Under the pieces are notes generated by a model. It was not told where the DNA came from. It did no database searches and saw only the letters and a list, made by a program, of their open reading frames with translations. From the NCBI GenBank assembly GCA_012960475.1, contig DUBE01000037.1:29615-93614 (forward strand): DNA of 64,000 bases, in the 5' to 3' direction. The number at the start of each line of letters is the position of its first letter. Positions within the stretch are counted from its first letter, which is position 1. This document shows positions 25,769 through 34,013 of this stretch, one piece after another. This DNA is from Planctomycetota bacterium. GTDB taxonomy: Bacteria; Planctomycetota; UBA1135; GCA-002686595. The position numbers were made by a program, and so were the translations under genes.

Positions 25769-26883
25769 ATCTCGTCCAAACGCTGCAATAGCTTGTCCCA
25801 GTCGATGTCCAGGGGCTCCCACTCGGGTGTGCTGCTGAGTTCAAACACCTGGTCGCGCACCGCTTGGGCGCGGCCCCCGGGGGCGGGGTGGGTGCTCATC
25901 CAGACGGGGACCTCTCCTTCCTGCTCTACTTCAAGGGTCTCGAAGAACTGAGCCAGACCTTCGGGATCGATGCGCGCGGCGATCAACATGCGTACACCTT
26001 CACGGTCTGCTTCGCTCTCGTCCCCGCGGCCGTAGCCATTCATGGTCACCGAGGTGAGCACTTCAATGGCCACCTCTTCCACGCCCCCTAGATCTCCCAG
26101 GGTTACGGCGACCACTGCTGCGGTGCCTGCAGCTTTGACGATTCGGTTGATCCCATGACGCTTTGTCACATGAGAGATCTCATGGGCCAGGACCCCAGCC
26201 ACCTGTTCAGGGCTGGTGGCCTTTTCTATCAAGCCGGTGAAGACCGTGATGTAGCCTCCGGGCAGGGCAAAGGCGTTGACGGTGGGGTTGCGCACGATCT
26301 TGAACTGAAATTCCGCATCGGGCAGGGAGCGGTGGGGGGCGATGCGGTTGAGCATCACTTCGATCGCGCCCCGCAGCACGGGGTCTGTGATCTCCTTGCC
26401 GTTGGTGGGCATGGAGCCCGTGGCGAGTTCGCCAATGGCCTCGTCGGCGGAGTAGGGGATGCTCTCTGCAACTCCTTCGGTCACTGCGTCGAAGCAGGCA
26501 GGGACCTTTGCCACCATCCAGGTAATGAGAGCGCAAACGGCCAGACAACCAAGTCGCGTGCGCCAAGGACCTGAGACCGATGCGCCTCCCAGTCGCGCAA
26601 TATCATTGCCAAGGTCGTTTCCAGCCAGACTCTCCACCGCGCGCAGTATGTTGGGGTCCAGCGAGGTGACGGTCAGGCCTGCTTGGGTGAATTCAATCGC
26701 ACCGCCGTCGTTGCGGCGCAGGCGCATGCCGCTCCAGGAAAGCTGCCGCGCGGGGTGCCCCTCGGTTTGGGCGCTGATGCCTGTGGCGCTGAGCTCAAGT
26801 ACAGCCGGAACCGAGTAGTTGCTTTGGTCGGGGCTTGTGAGCGAGGGGTCGCGGAGTTGACCTTCAAATGTGGTGGCTTGCAT
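25765..26883 (-). CDS. M48 family zinc metalloprotease, membrane anchored
   Basis: Zn-dependent endopeptidase of 372 residues. The N-terminal 110 residues form a beta-rich domain (SNYSVPAVLELSATG), followed by one TM segment (TRLGCLAVCALITWMV). The catalytic domain has NAFALPGGYITVFTGL, the zinc motif HEISHVTKRHG, and the third ligand Glu in GDESEADREGV, with STHPAPGGRA near the end. The arrangement resembles BepA/Oma1-like peptidases acting on envelope proteins. I use the ATG at 26883, four bases after the FAH-family stop, not the frame start at 26934. The stop shares a CTAG with the DAHP synthase stop. Confidence 0.88.
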   Translation of the reverse strand: MQATTFEGQLRDPSLTSPDQSNYSVPAVLELSATGISAQTEGHPARQLSWSGMRLRRNDGGAIEFTQAGLTVTSLDPNILRAVESLAGNDLGNDIARLGGASVSGPWRTRLGCLAVCALITWMVAKVPACFDAVTEGVAESIPYSADEAIGELATGSMPTNGKEITDPVLRGAIEVMLNRIAPHRSLPDAEFQFKIVRNPTVNAFALPGGYITVFTGLIEKATSPEQVAGVLAHEISHVTKRHGINRIVKAAGTAAVVAVTLGDLGGVEEVAIEVLTSVTMNGYGRGDESEADREGVRMLIAARIDPEGLAQFFETLEVEQEGEVPVWMSTHPAPGGRAQAVRDQVFELSSTPEWEPLDIDWDKLLQRLDEI

Positions 26884-26887
26884 TGAA

Positions 26888-27781
26888 TCAGGGTCTGGGG
26901 CGCAGGATACGGGTGCTGAGGGCACCGATGGCATCCACTTCGCAAGTCACCGTGTCCCCGTCTTCGAGGGGGCCAACTCCTTCGGGTGTTCCCATCAGGA
27001 TGATGTCTCCGGGATAAAGGGTCAGATGCCGCGATAGGGCCACGAGGGCAGGCTCCACGCGCACCACCAGATTCTTGGTGCTGGCATCCTGGCGCAGAAT
27101 GTCTCCCACCCTGCAGGTCACCCGCAGATCATGGGGGTCGAGGAATCCAGCCGGCACCAGGCAGGGGCCCAGAGGCAGGAAGCCGTCCATGTTCTTGGCG
27201 GGCATCCAAGGATGGCCCTTCTTGCGATCGGCACCCTGCATGCTGCGGGCGGTGAGGTCGTTGGCCACCATCCAGCCGCCCACATGTTCCATGGCGTTTT
27301 CTGTGGAGAGGTCGCGGCCTTGCTTGCTGATGACCAGGGCCAGCTCGGCCTCATGGTCCATCCGCTCGGTGTACCAGGGGCGCACGCTGACCTCGCTCCC
27401 GTGGCCACAGATGGTGTCGGGCAACTTTCCAAACCAGAGCGGCTCTTCAGGCACCTGCTCTCCGAACTCCGCCGCGTGGGCGGCAAAGTTCTTGCCCAGG
27501 CAAAGCACCTTGCCAACTTCGGGCCTGGTCAAGGGAGCGCGCCATTTGGTGCTGTCCGGTGTCTCTACCTCGGTCCAGTTGCTGCCCTCAGAGCCGGGCA
27601 AGCAGGCCTTGAACTGATCGGAGTGCAGGTGACCCGCAGAAATGAGTCCCAAGAGGTCCGTCGGATGCCCCGCCGCCGCAGCCCAGGCACTCAAGTCATA
27701 CCAGCGCCCTCCAAACTCAAGCAGCAGCTCGCCCGCAGGTGCGGCGTAGACGCGTGGGATGTTCGGTCGGGGGGTGTCCAT
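26888..27781 (-). CDS. Fumarylacetoacetate hydrolase family protein
   Basis: FAH-fold enzyme of 297 residues, likely a hydrolase, decarboxylase or hydratase of a diketo or keto acid. Metal and active-site stretches are LCLGKNFAAHAAEFG, MDHEAELALVI, VANDLTARSMQ and DIILMGTPEGVG, in normal order. No pathway genes surround it, so the substrate is unknown. A TATGCT hexamer ends 6 bases before the ATG, suggesting a leaderless message. The M48 gene follows after four bases in the same unit, a pairing with no obvious functional link. Confidence 0.87.
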   Translation of the reverse strand: MDTPRPNIPRVYAAPAGELLLEFGGRWYDLSAWAAAAGHPTDLLGLISAGHLHSDQFKACLPGSEGSNWTEVETPDSTKWRAPLTRPEVGKVLCLGKNFAAHAAEFGEQVPEEPLWFGKLPDTICGHGSEVSVRPWYTERMDHEAELALVISKQGRDLSTENAMEHVGGWMVANDLTARSMQGADRKKGHPWMPAKNMDGFLPLGPCLVPAGFLDPHDLRVTCRVGDILRQDASTKNLVVRVEPALVALSRHLTLYPGDIILMGTPEGVGPLEDGDTVTCEVDAIGALSTRILRPRP

Positions 27782-27787
27782 GGGGCC

Positions 27788-27793
27788 AGCATA
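27788..27793 (-). promoter_or_regulatory. Putative -10 element (TATGCT) of the FAH-M48 unit
   Basis: TATGCT on the minus strand ends 6 bases before the ATG at 27781; transcription would start at the codon. Confidence 0.35.
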
Positions 27794-27826
27794 GCTTCTG
27801 GTGCACCCACTTTGCTGCTTCGGAGC

Positions 27827-29590
27827 CTAGCGCACTCGACAAGCGTCCAGGGTCGAAAGGGCGTAGCTGGTGGCCAGTACCGGATTGCCTTCCCACCAGC
27901 GGGGAGCATTTTGGTTGACCCAGGAACCGTCGATGCGGCTCTGCAGTGTGACGATGCGGGCGCTCAGTTCCGTGCGCCAGGGGTGGACCACCCCTTCTGC
28001 ATCGGTGATCTCCTCGCTGCCCGACAGGGCCAGCGCTCGGGCCATGCCCTGGTAGTAATAGAACAGTCCCTGGTAGGCGGCACTGGGATCTCGGGAGGCT
28101 TCGAATCCGGGGTTCTGGTCCAGGGTCCAGTGCTGGCCCAACCAGTGCCAGGCCGCTTGCACCCGCGGGTCTTCCCGATCGAGGCCAGCCAGCAGGTAGC
28201 ACTTGAACAGCGCGTAGGTCATGGAGCCATAGGAGCGCGGCACCTTGACGCGCTTACCGTCCCGGGTGGTGATCTCATACTCCGCCTTGGAACTTCCCGG
28301 GGCATAGCCCGCGCCCCCGTCCTCGCCGGACTGGATGATCACGCCTTCTTCCAGGATTTGGATGTCATTTGACTCGGAACGGTTCTGGCAGCGTTCCAAG
28401 AACTTGATCGCCCGAGCGTAGGCTTCGTGGTCTTGCTTGAGCCCCGAAGCGGAGAGTGCATCAAGGGCCATCTGCAGGTTGGAAAGGTCCGGACGCTCAT
28501 CGCCCCCGTAGCCAATGCCTCCATAGTAGCGGTCTCCCGCGGAGTACCCTTCGCCTTCGTCCGCTTGCAGTTGGACAATGTAGTCGCGGGCTCTCGCGAT
28601 GACCTGGGTGAACTGCGGATCATTGGAGCGCGATAGGGCCATGATCGAGGCTGAAGTCACATAATTTGCCAACTGCCCTTGGTGAATCGAACCATCTTCA
28701 TGTTGCAACGAAGCGAGCCACTTGAAGCCGATTGAAAGGGACTCTTGCACATCCTTGGGCCGGGGCTCGGGAACTGCCGCAAGGGCTCCCAATACCATGG
28801 CGCTGATACCCGCATCCGCACCTCGTGGACTGCCCCACTGTCCCGGCTTCACCTGCTGGGACAAGAGATAGGACGCGCCACTGGCAATAGCTTGATCTGT
28901 GCGCTTCGCGTCCTTTGGACTCCATCGTGGCAGGGCCCGGGCATCCCGACCCGGGCTGGCGGTGGGCTTCAGCAGGTTGAAGTAGGCGGAGAGTTCCGCC
29001 ACATGCTGGGCAGTGACCTTGAGGGAGCCCTGCCATGAGAAGTCTGCTTCACGTGCGGCCAGCAGACGCACCGCTCGCTTGCGCGCCTGTTCTTTGTCTT
29101 GCTTGTAGGCTGGCAGAACCCCATGGGGATCATCGACTCCATGAGATGCCAGGAACATCAGCCCCTTGGCATATCCAGTTCGGGTGGTCTCGTCCAAGAA
29201 GTGATAGAGGGTCACGGTGGCCAGAGAGGTGTTCCTCAGACGCTGATCGGAGGCGAGGCTCTTTGCCCCATAGGCCCCATCCTCTGCCTGTTGTTCGATC
29301 AACCAGCGCACTCCGTCGCGCACAAAGCTTCCATCTGTGCGCCGATACTTTCGTGGACTGCTGGCCATGGCGTGCAGTACCCAGGTGGTGGTCTCCAGAT
29401 CTCCATAGCTGCCGGTCTCTCGATTCTGCTGGCTGCGCATCCAACGAATCGAAGGGTCGATGGCTTCCTTGAGGTCGAGCTCCTGGGTGCTGGACGCTTG
29501 TTTGCTGGCCTGGGCCGGGAGCAAGGCGAGCAGAAAAAGTGCCGTGGGAAGAATCGGGCGCAGCAAGGAAAGGGGGGCTGAAGCGGACAT
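27827..29590 (-). CDS. Exported prenyltransferase/squalene-cyclase-repeat protein
   Basis: 587-residue protein with a signal peptide (LSLLRPILPTALFLLALLPAQA). Alpha-alpha toroid repeats follow, marked by QQAEDGAYG, GQWGSPRGADAG, QHEDGSIHQG, GIGYGGDERPDLSNLQ and IDGSWVNQNAPRWWEGNPV. I see no DxDD or DDTA motif of cyclases, so enzymatic cyclase activity is doubtful. Similar proteins are abundant in planctomycete-like genomes, with no role known to me. I chose the ATG at 29590 that opens the signal peptide rather than the frame start at 29701. Confidence 0.82.
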   Translation of the reverse strand: MSASAPLSLLRPILPTALFLLALLPAQASKQASSTQELDLKEAIDPSIRWMRSQQNRETGSYGDLETTTWVLHAMASSPRKYRRTDGSFVRDGVRWLIEQQAEDGAYGAKSLASDQRLRNTSLATVTLYHFLDETTRTGYAKGLMFLASHGVDDPHGVLPAYKQDKEQARKRAVRLLAAREADFSWQGSLKVTAQHVAELSAYFNLLKPTASPGRDARALPRWSPKDAKRTDQAIASGASYLLSQQVKPGQWGSPRGADAGISAMVLGALAAVPEPRPKDVQESLSIGFKWLASLQHEDGSIHQGQLANYVTSASIMALSRSNDPQFTQVIARARDYIVQLQADEGEGYSAGDRYYGGIGYGGDERPDLSNLQMALDALSASGLKQDHEAYARAIKFLERCQNRSESNDIQILEEGVIIQSGEDGGAGYAPGSSKAEYEITTRDGKRVKVPRSYGSMTYALFKCYLLAGLDREDPRVQAAWHWLGQHWTLDQNPGFEASRDPSAAYQGLFYYYQGMARALALSGSEEITDAEGVVHPWRTELSARIVTLQSRIDGSWVNQNAPRWWEGNPVLATSYALSTLDACRVR

Positions 29591-29762
29591 GGGGTCGGGT
29601 GGGCTCAGCATAAGCATGCCGTGCTGGTGGGGGCAACGGCGGGGAAGAGACGAAGGTTCAAGGTGATCGCAGGGGCCTAGGGCGCTCTTCGGAGGCCTCA
29701 AAGGGTTCTCTGGCGCTGGTCGGGGTGCGTCAGGTTGCTTTCAACCCCCTGTTGGCGTCCGC

Positions 29763-29768
29763 TACGGT
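29763..29768 (+). promoter_or_regulatory. Putative -10 element (TACGGT) of the deiodinase-like gene
   Basis: TACGGT ends 9 bases before the ATG at 29778, implying a leader of only a few bases. Confidence 0.3.
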
Positions 29769-29777
29769 AGTGCCCCT

Positions 29778-30452
29778 ATGGATTCCCATCAGACGATTCC
29801 CCTTGAGTTCCTGCGCTTGCCCGAGGAGGAGATGCGTCGACGAACGCTGCTTCACGCCCAGGCTCTCGCCGGGCGACGCAGTGTGCGCAACTTTTCTGCG
29901 GACCCGATTCCTCTCGACGCGGTGCGCTCCTGTATTCAAGTTGCCGCCAGCGCGCCCTCAGGGGCCCATAAGCAGCCTTGGCACTTTGTGTTGGTCACCG
30001 ATCCGACCCTCAAACGAAAAATTCGTCTGGCCGCTGAGGTCGAGGAGCGGGAGAACTATCAGGGACGCATGAATCCGCAGTGGATTGAAGACCTTGAGCC
30101 CTTGGGGACCGATCACGACAAGCCGTTTCTTGAGGATGCTCCCTGTCTGATCGTGGTCTTTCGTGAGGCCTGGGGCGAAGATGAAGAGGGTCAGCGGCGC
30201 CAGCACTATTACACACAGGAATCCGTGGGAATCGCTGCAGGGTTCTTGTTAGGTGCGTTGCATCTGGCCGGGTTGGCGACCCTGACCCATACTCCCAGTC
30301 CCATGGGCTTCCTGGGAAGCCTGCTGGAGCAGCCCGAGCGCATGAAGGCATTTCTCTTGATTCCGGTGGGCTATCCCGCGGAGGACTGCCGCGTGCCGGA
30401 TCTGCAGCGCAAGCCCCTGGACACGGTCATGAGTCAGAACCTGGAGGGTTGA
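29778..30452 (+). CDS. Nitroreductase-superfamily flavoprotein, iodotyrosine-deiodinase-like
   Basis: FMN-dependent reductase of 224 residues. The FMN-binding start is RRSVRNFSADPIP, followed by ASAPSGAHKQPWHFVLV and ESVGIAAGFLLGALHLAGLA, ending VPDLQRKPLD. This layout matches iodotyrosine deiodinase (IYD) as I remember it, including the substrate-lid triad: Glu90, Tyr94 and Lys115 at the same spacing (Glu four before, Lys 21 after the Tyr). Known bacterial IYD homologues dehalogenate iodo- or bromotyrosine. Likely reaction: reductive dehalogenation of halotyrosines, possibly of marine origin. A general nitroreductase is the alternative. It converges with the sulfatase-fold lipoprotein gene. 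Confidence 0.8.
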   Translation: MDSHQTIPLEFLRLPEEEMRRRTLLHAQALAGRRSVRNFSADPIPLDAVRSCIQVAASAPSGAHKQPWHFVLVTDPTLKRKIRLAAEVEERENYQGRMNPQWIEDLEPLGTDHDKPFLEDAPCLIVVFREAWGEDEEGQRRQHYYTQESVGIAAGFLLGALHLAGLATLTHTPSPMGFLGSLLEQPERMKAFLLIPVGYPAEDCRVPDLQRKPLDTVMSQNLEG

Positions 30453-30471
30453 GCGCTCTCTCTCCTGCCGT

Positions 30472-32550
30472 TCAGTCTCTGATCCCTGCACACGAAGGGC
30501 AGGAGCAGTCCTTGATGCCCTGGACCTTGAGTGTCCCCAGGCGCAATAGCAGGGACTTGTGCAGGGTGGCGAGTTCTTGGGGAGTGCGCTGGGAACCGAT
30601 CCAGTGGAAGGCGTGTTTTTTGTGGGCGGCGGGATCTTCTGAGTTGTTCTTGAGGGTCAAGATCCCAAGGCCATCTTCGGCGGTCAGGGCCACTCGGGAA
30701 CCGTTTCCCAGAAAGGTCAGGGGTGTACCCATTGCGCCGGAGGGAAACTCAAGTCTCCTCAGTCCGGCTGTATCCAGCAGAACCCGGCCCAGGGACGAGA
30801 CTCCTTCACCGAGGCCCTCGAGCAATCGCCCGGACTGGTTTCCCAGGGAAAGCACAGGCACTCTCAGAATCTCAGGGGTCAGGCGGTCCGAGCGCCACCA
30901 GACGTCACCTTCTCCGTGACCTTGGCCGCGCAGCCCTACCAGAGCCCAAATGGAAGAGCGCATCCGACCGCGGGTGATCAGGCGCGAGAGTTCTCGCTCG
31001 ATCTCAGCTACTTCCGCCCTGTAGTGAACACGTATCACCCGTGCGTCTTCAACGTCGGGGCTTCCAGGAGGGCGGAATTTTGGGGGCAGGAACTCCAAGT
31101 CTCCCACCTGATTCCGGAAGCGGCGGATGAAGCGCGGCTTGGGGTCATAGGGGGGCAGGGCGTCGCTGGCGTGCAGCCAGAGGAAGACCGGGGTGGGGGG
31201 CAGGTCTGCCATCCACGCCGCAGCCTGGGCTCCCAGTTCTTCCACCGTGGCATCTTTGGCCGGGGCATAGACCCGATCAAAGTCATCAAGCAGACCCGAG
31301 CCATGCCCCAGACTTGGGTCGTCCACCAGGGCCAGGGTCAGGTAGCCAGCGCTAGATAGTTGGCTTGCGAGAGTCCGAGTGTTCTTGGTCAGGCGATCTG
31401 TGTCCAGCAGGGTTCCGTTCTTGGTTGGGGACTGCCCAGTCATGATCGCGGTTGCTGCTACCCGAGGGGAGGTGCTGGGGGTCTGAAGCACGCGCACCAT
31501 TTCTTTGCGTTGTGCCTCCTCAATCAGGGGTGCTCCCCCAGGCGTGGTGACAGCATCGGCGCGCAGACCGTCCACGGTCATCAAGAGGATCGAGGGGTGT
31601 CCTGCGGCACGGACCAGCTGGGGAGGCGTCAAAGCCAGGGCTGCCTGGGACAGACTCTTTGGTATCAGGCGAAAGGTCGCCGTGATTTGCTGTCCGTCCA
31701 GTTCGCTCGGAATGTCCATGTGCACGCTTTGCCATGGGACTCCGTTTTGATGGGCGATGACCGAGTAGGAGGACTCACTGGGAGAGCCTCGTTCGGGCCA
31801 GAGTTTGACTTCCAGGCGGGCATCCACTTTCCCCGCAGCTTCTGGGGGAATACCAAAGCTGAACTCAAGACGTGCATTACCAACTCCACGAAAGCGCACC
31901 CTCAATGGCGTACTTGACAGCAGGCCCGTGGCTCGTCGTTGGTCTTCACGAATGGACACCCAAGGAGTCGCGCCTGGCCGTGGCAGCCATGCCGCCGGGG
32001 CCACCTTGAGCAAGGTAAGACTGCTGAGTTGCACCTGCTGGTCTGCACCCGAGATGCGAATGAGCAGCCGATCGGGCGAGTTGACTGCGCGCCCCAGGAA
32101 AGGAGCATCCAAGTCCAGATCGGTGAACGACGTAAGGGAGTTGAGGACTGCTGTCCTGGTCGTGCCCAAGCTGCGGCGAGCGGCAAGAAACTCGACCTTG
32201 ACGCGGCAAGGCCCTCCCCGCATTCTCAGGCGTATGCGGTCTGTCTTCAAATCTGGCAGATTGCGCACATCGAGGGCGCCGCTGGCCCCCGGATCAATGA
32301 TCATGGCCTCGGGTTGGCTCGCATCGTTCACCATGCGGACCTGGGCTGTGCCTCGGGCCGACCAACCGTCCGGGATCAGGCGTCCCAGTTCCCATTTGGC
32401 CACCTGCTGTGGCTCGGGCAGGACCGGTTTGTTGCCCACCACTTCGATGGGGGGGGCGTAGCGAAAGGGACTCTGGCCCTCGGCCTGCACCGGACGGTTG
32501 CAAGCCTGGAGGGCTGGAATCAACGAGAGTAGGAGGAAGAAGCGTTGCAC
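30472..32550 (-). CDS. Sulfatase/alkaline-phosphatase-fold lipoprotein
   Basis: 692 residues, starting with a lipoprotein signal (RFFLLLSLIPALQAC), so likely anchored in the envelope. Residues to about 310 are beta-rich and unassigned. The sulfatase-like core starts ILLMTVDGLRADAV (metal Asp). Where sulfatases have C/S-x-P-S-R it reads STSPRVAATAIMTG, without the Cys that becomes formylglycine. A phosphodiesterase/phosphatase role or loss of activity is therefore possible. The C-terminus ends in a Cys cluster, KDCSCPSCAG. GTG start; the product converges with the deiodinase-like gene 19 bases away. Substrate unknown. Confidence 0.72.
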   Translation of the reverse strand: MQRFFLLLSLIPALQACNRPVQAEGQSPFRYAPPIEVVGNKPVLPEPQQVAKWELGRLIPDGWSARGTAQVRMVNDASQPEAMIIDPGASGALDVRNLPDLKTDRIRLRMRGGPCRVKVEFLAARRSLGTTRTAVLNSLTSFTDLDLDAPFLGRAVNSPDRLLIRISGADQQVQLSSLTLLKVAPAAWLPRPGATPWVSIREDQRRATGLLSSTPLRVRFRGVGNARLEFSFGIPPEAAGKVDARLEVKLWPERGSPSESSYSVIAHQNGVPWQSVHMDIPSELDGQQITATFRLIPKSLSQAALALTPPQLVRAAGHPSILLMTVDGLRADAVTTPGGAPLIEEAQRKEMVRVLQTPSTSPRVAATAIMTGQSPTKNGTLLDTDRLTKNTRTLASQLSSAGYLTLALVDDPSLGHGSGLLDDFDRVYAPAKDATVEELGAQAAAWMADLPPTPVFLWLHASDALPPYDPKPRFIRRFRNQVGDLEFLPPKFRPPGSPDVEDARVIRVHYRAEVAEIERELSRLITRGRMRSSIWALVGLRGQGHGEGDVWWRSDRLTPEILRVPVLSLGNQSGRLLEGLGEGVSSLGRVLLDTAGLRRLEFPSGAMGTPLTFLGNGSRVALTAEDGLGILTLKNNSEDPAAHKKHAFHWIGSQRTPQELATLHKSLLLRLGTLKVQGIKDCSCPSCAGIRD

Positions 32551-32592
32551 GCGGATGGGACTGGGGCTGGGTGCTTGAACAGCCTCGGCACT

Positions 32593-32919
32593 CTACTCTG
32601 TTGAGTCGGCAAAGCGAACTGCAGTTCCGTAGGCCAAGAGCTCTGCCGCGCCCTGGGCCACCATGCTGGTGCCAAATCGGACACTGACGATTCCATCTGC
32701 ACCCAGGGCTTTGGCTTCGGCCTTCATGCGGTCGAAGGCTTGTTCGCGGGATTCTGCCACCAGCTTGGTGTATTCCGTGACCTCGCCTCCGACTATGCCT
32801 TTCAGCCCTGCCAGTATGTCGCGGCCCAGATGGCGGGCGCGAACTGTTGTGCCGCGCACCACGCCCAGGTTCTCGATAATGGTGTGGCCGGGAATTGTTT
32901 CAGTGGTGGCGGTGATCAT
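32593..32919 (-). CDS. ybjQ: YbjQ family (UPF0145) protein
   Basis: 108-residue protein of the YbjQ/UPF0145 heavy-metal-binding-domain family; the function is not established. The family pattern is complete: PGHTIIENLGVVRGTTVRAR, IVGGEVTEYTKL, AREQAF-like SREQAFDRMKAEAKALGADG, and GTAVRF at the end. The ATG overlaps the anti-sigma-like stop (ATGA), making it last in the lpxB-sigma-anti-sigma unit. Its place there may hint at an envelope or metal response, which is inference. Confidence 0.88.
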   Translation of the reverse strand: MITATTETIPGHTIIENLGVVRGTTVRARHLGRDILAGLKGIVGGEVTEYTKLVAESREQAFDRMKAEAKALGADGIVSVRFGTSMVAQGAAELLAYGTAVRFADSTE

Positions 32920-33353
32920 CGTTTGACCTTTCGGTAGGGGTCGAGGGGAAGGGCGGCCAGGCGCTCACGCAGGACCAGGAGGGTAAGCAAGAGGAGTCCC
33001 ACTCCGCCCGCAACAAAAATCGCAGGATGGGGTTCATCGAACCAGTCCAGGAGCGCGCCCAGGGCCCAGACGCAGTAGGCCAGGCAGGCTGAGCTGATCA
33101 GGAGCCAGCCCAGGGCTCCGAGGCTCCGGTGCCCCAGGCCGCGGCGAAGTTCCTGCCACTCAAGATCTGTGGGTTCGGGCGGTGCCGTGCTTCGGGCGAG
33201 GACCTCCAGGGTCTGGTAGGCCGCGAGCTCTCTTCGCAGGGCAGGTTCCTGGGCCAGGCGCTCTTCCATGAGTTGCGCTTCGTGGGTGGGTAGTTCCCCG
33301 TCGGCATAGCGCATGACGGCCAACTGATCTTGGCTGGGTTGGGACTCGTTCAT
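32916..33353 (-). CDS. Anti-sigma-factor-like membrane protein
   Basis: 145 residues. The N-terminal region DQLAVMRYADGELP, followed by an acidic helical stretch (EERLAQEPALRRELAAYQ), is the usual anti-sigma domain layout, but without the His-Cys-Cys zinc motif. Two hydrophobic segments follow (LGWLLISSACLAYCVWAL and IFVAGGVGLLLLTLLVL), so it is inner-membrane bound. It lies 36 bases after the ECF sigma gene and overlaps ybjQ. It probably holds the sigma factor inactive; the releasing signal is unknown. ATG at 33353 chosen over the upstream ATG at 33386. Confidence 0.75.
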   Translation of the reverse strand: MNESQPSQDQLAVMRYADGELPTHEAQLMEERLAQEPALRRELAAYQTLEVLARSTAPPEPTDLEWQELRRGLGHRSLGALGWLLISSACLAYCVWALGALLDWFDEPHPAIFVAGGVGLLLLTLLVLRERLAALPLDPYRKVKR

Positions 33354-33389
33354 GGTCAAAGGGGTGGTGGTTGCAAGGAGAGCCAACCT

Positions 33390-34013
33390 CTAGGTGGATT
33401 CAGGGGAAAGGTCCTTTTCAAGAACGGGAGCGAGGATTGACCGCAGGCGTCGACGGGCGTGGAAGAGTCGAGACATGACAGTGCCTTCCTTGATCCCCAG
33501 GCTCTCGGCGATCTCGGAGTAGGAGAGCCCTTGGTTGTGGCGCAGGGCGAGGATCTCCCGGTCGTTCTGGGAGAGGGACTGCACGGCCTGGGCGTAGAGT
33601 TGCGCGCGCTCCGAGCGCTGGGCGTCTTTGACCGGATCCGCATTCTCATCGATCAACTCAAAGTCCTGGTCTTCATCTGTGCGACCAATTTGTCGAATGC
33701 TGATGCGTGGCCGTCGCTTGCGGAGAAAGGAGATGCAGGTGTTGCGCAGAATGCGGTGGAACCAGGGCAGAAAAGGGCTCGTGGGGTCGTACTTTTGGCG
33801 CGCCTTGTAGACCCGCATGAGAGCATCCTGGCTCAGCTCCATTGCATCGTGATGGTTCCCGACCCATGAGTGAGCAAGCTGGTAGGCGCGCCCTCGCACC
33901 AGGGGCACGAGTTCGTCAAAGGCTGACTGATCACCAGCGCGCGTTCGCGCCATCAGTTCTGTTGCTTGGGGACCCACGGGGGAACGATACGCAGCTCGAT
34001 CGTGCCTATTCAC
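33390..34013 (-). CDS. ECF-type RNA polymerase sigma factor
   Basis: 207 residues with the two ECF regions. Region 2 is SAFDELVPLVRGRAYQLAHS through SQDALMRVYKARQKYD, with WFHRILRNTCISFLRKRR. Region 4 is LSQNDREILALRHNQGLSYS followed by a helix-turn-helix (EIAESLGIKEGTVMSRLFHA). The linker is acidic (DEDQDFELIDENADP). The ATG overlaps the lpxB stop (ATGA), an unusual coupling of a sigma factor to a lipid A enzyme. The next gene encodes the probable anti-sigma protein. Confidence 0.92.
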   Translation of the reverse strand: MNRHDRAAYRSPVGPQATELMARTRAGDQSAFDELVPLVRGRAYQLAHSWVGNHHDAMELSQDALMRVYKARQKYDPTSPFLPWFHRILRNTCISFLRKRRPRISIRQIGRTDEDQDFELIDENADPVKDAQRSERAQLYAQAVQSLSQNDREILALRHNQGLSYSEIAESLGIKEGTVMSRLFHARRRLRSILAPVLEKDLSPEST

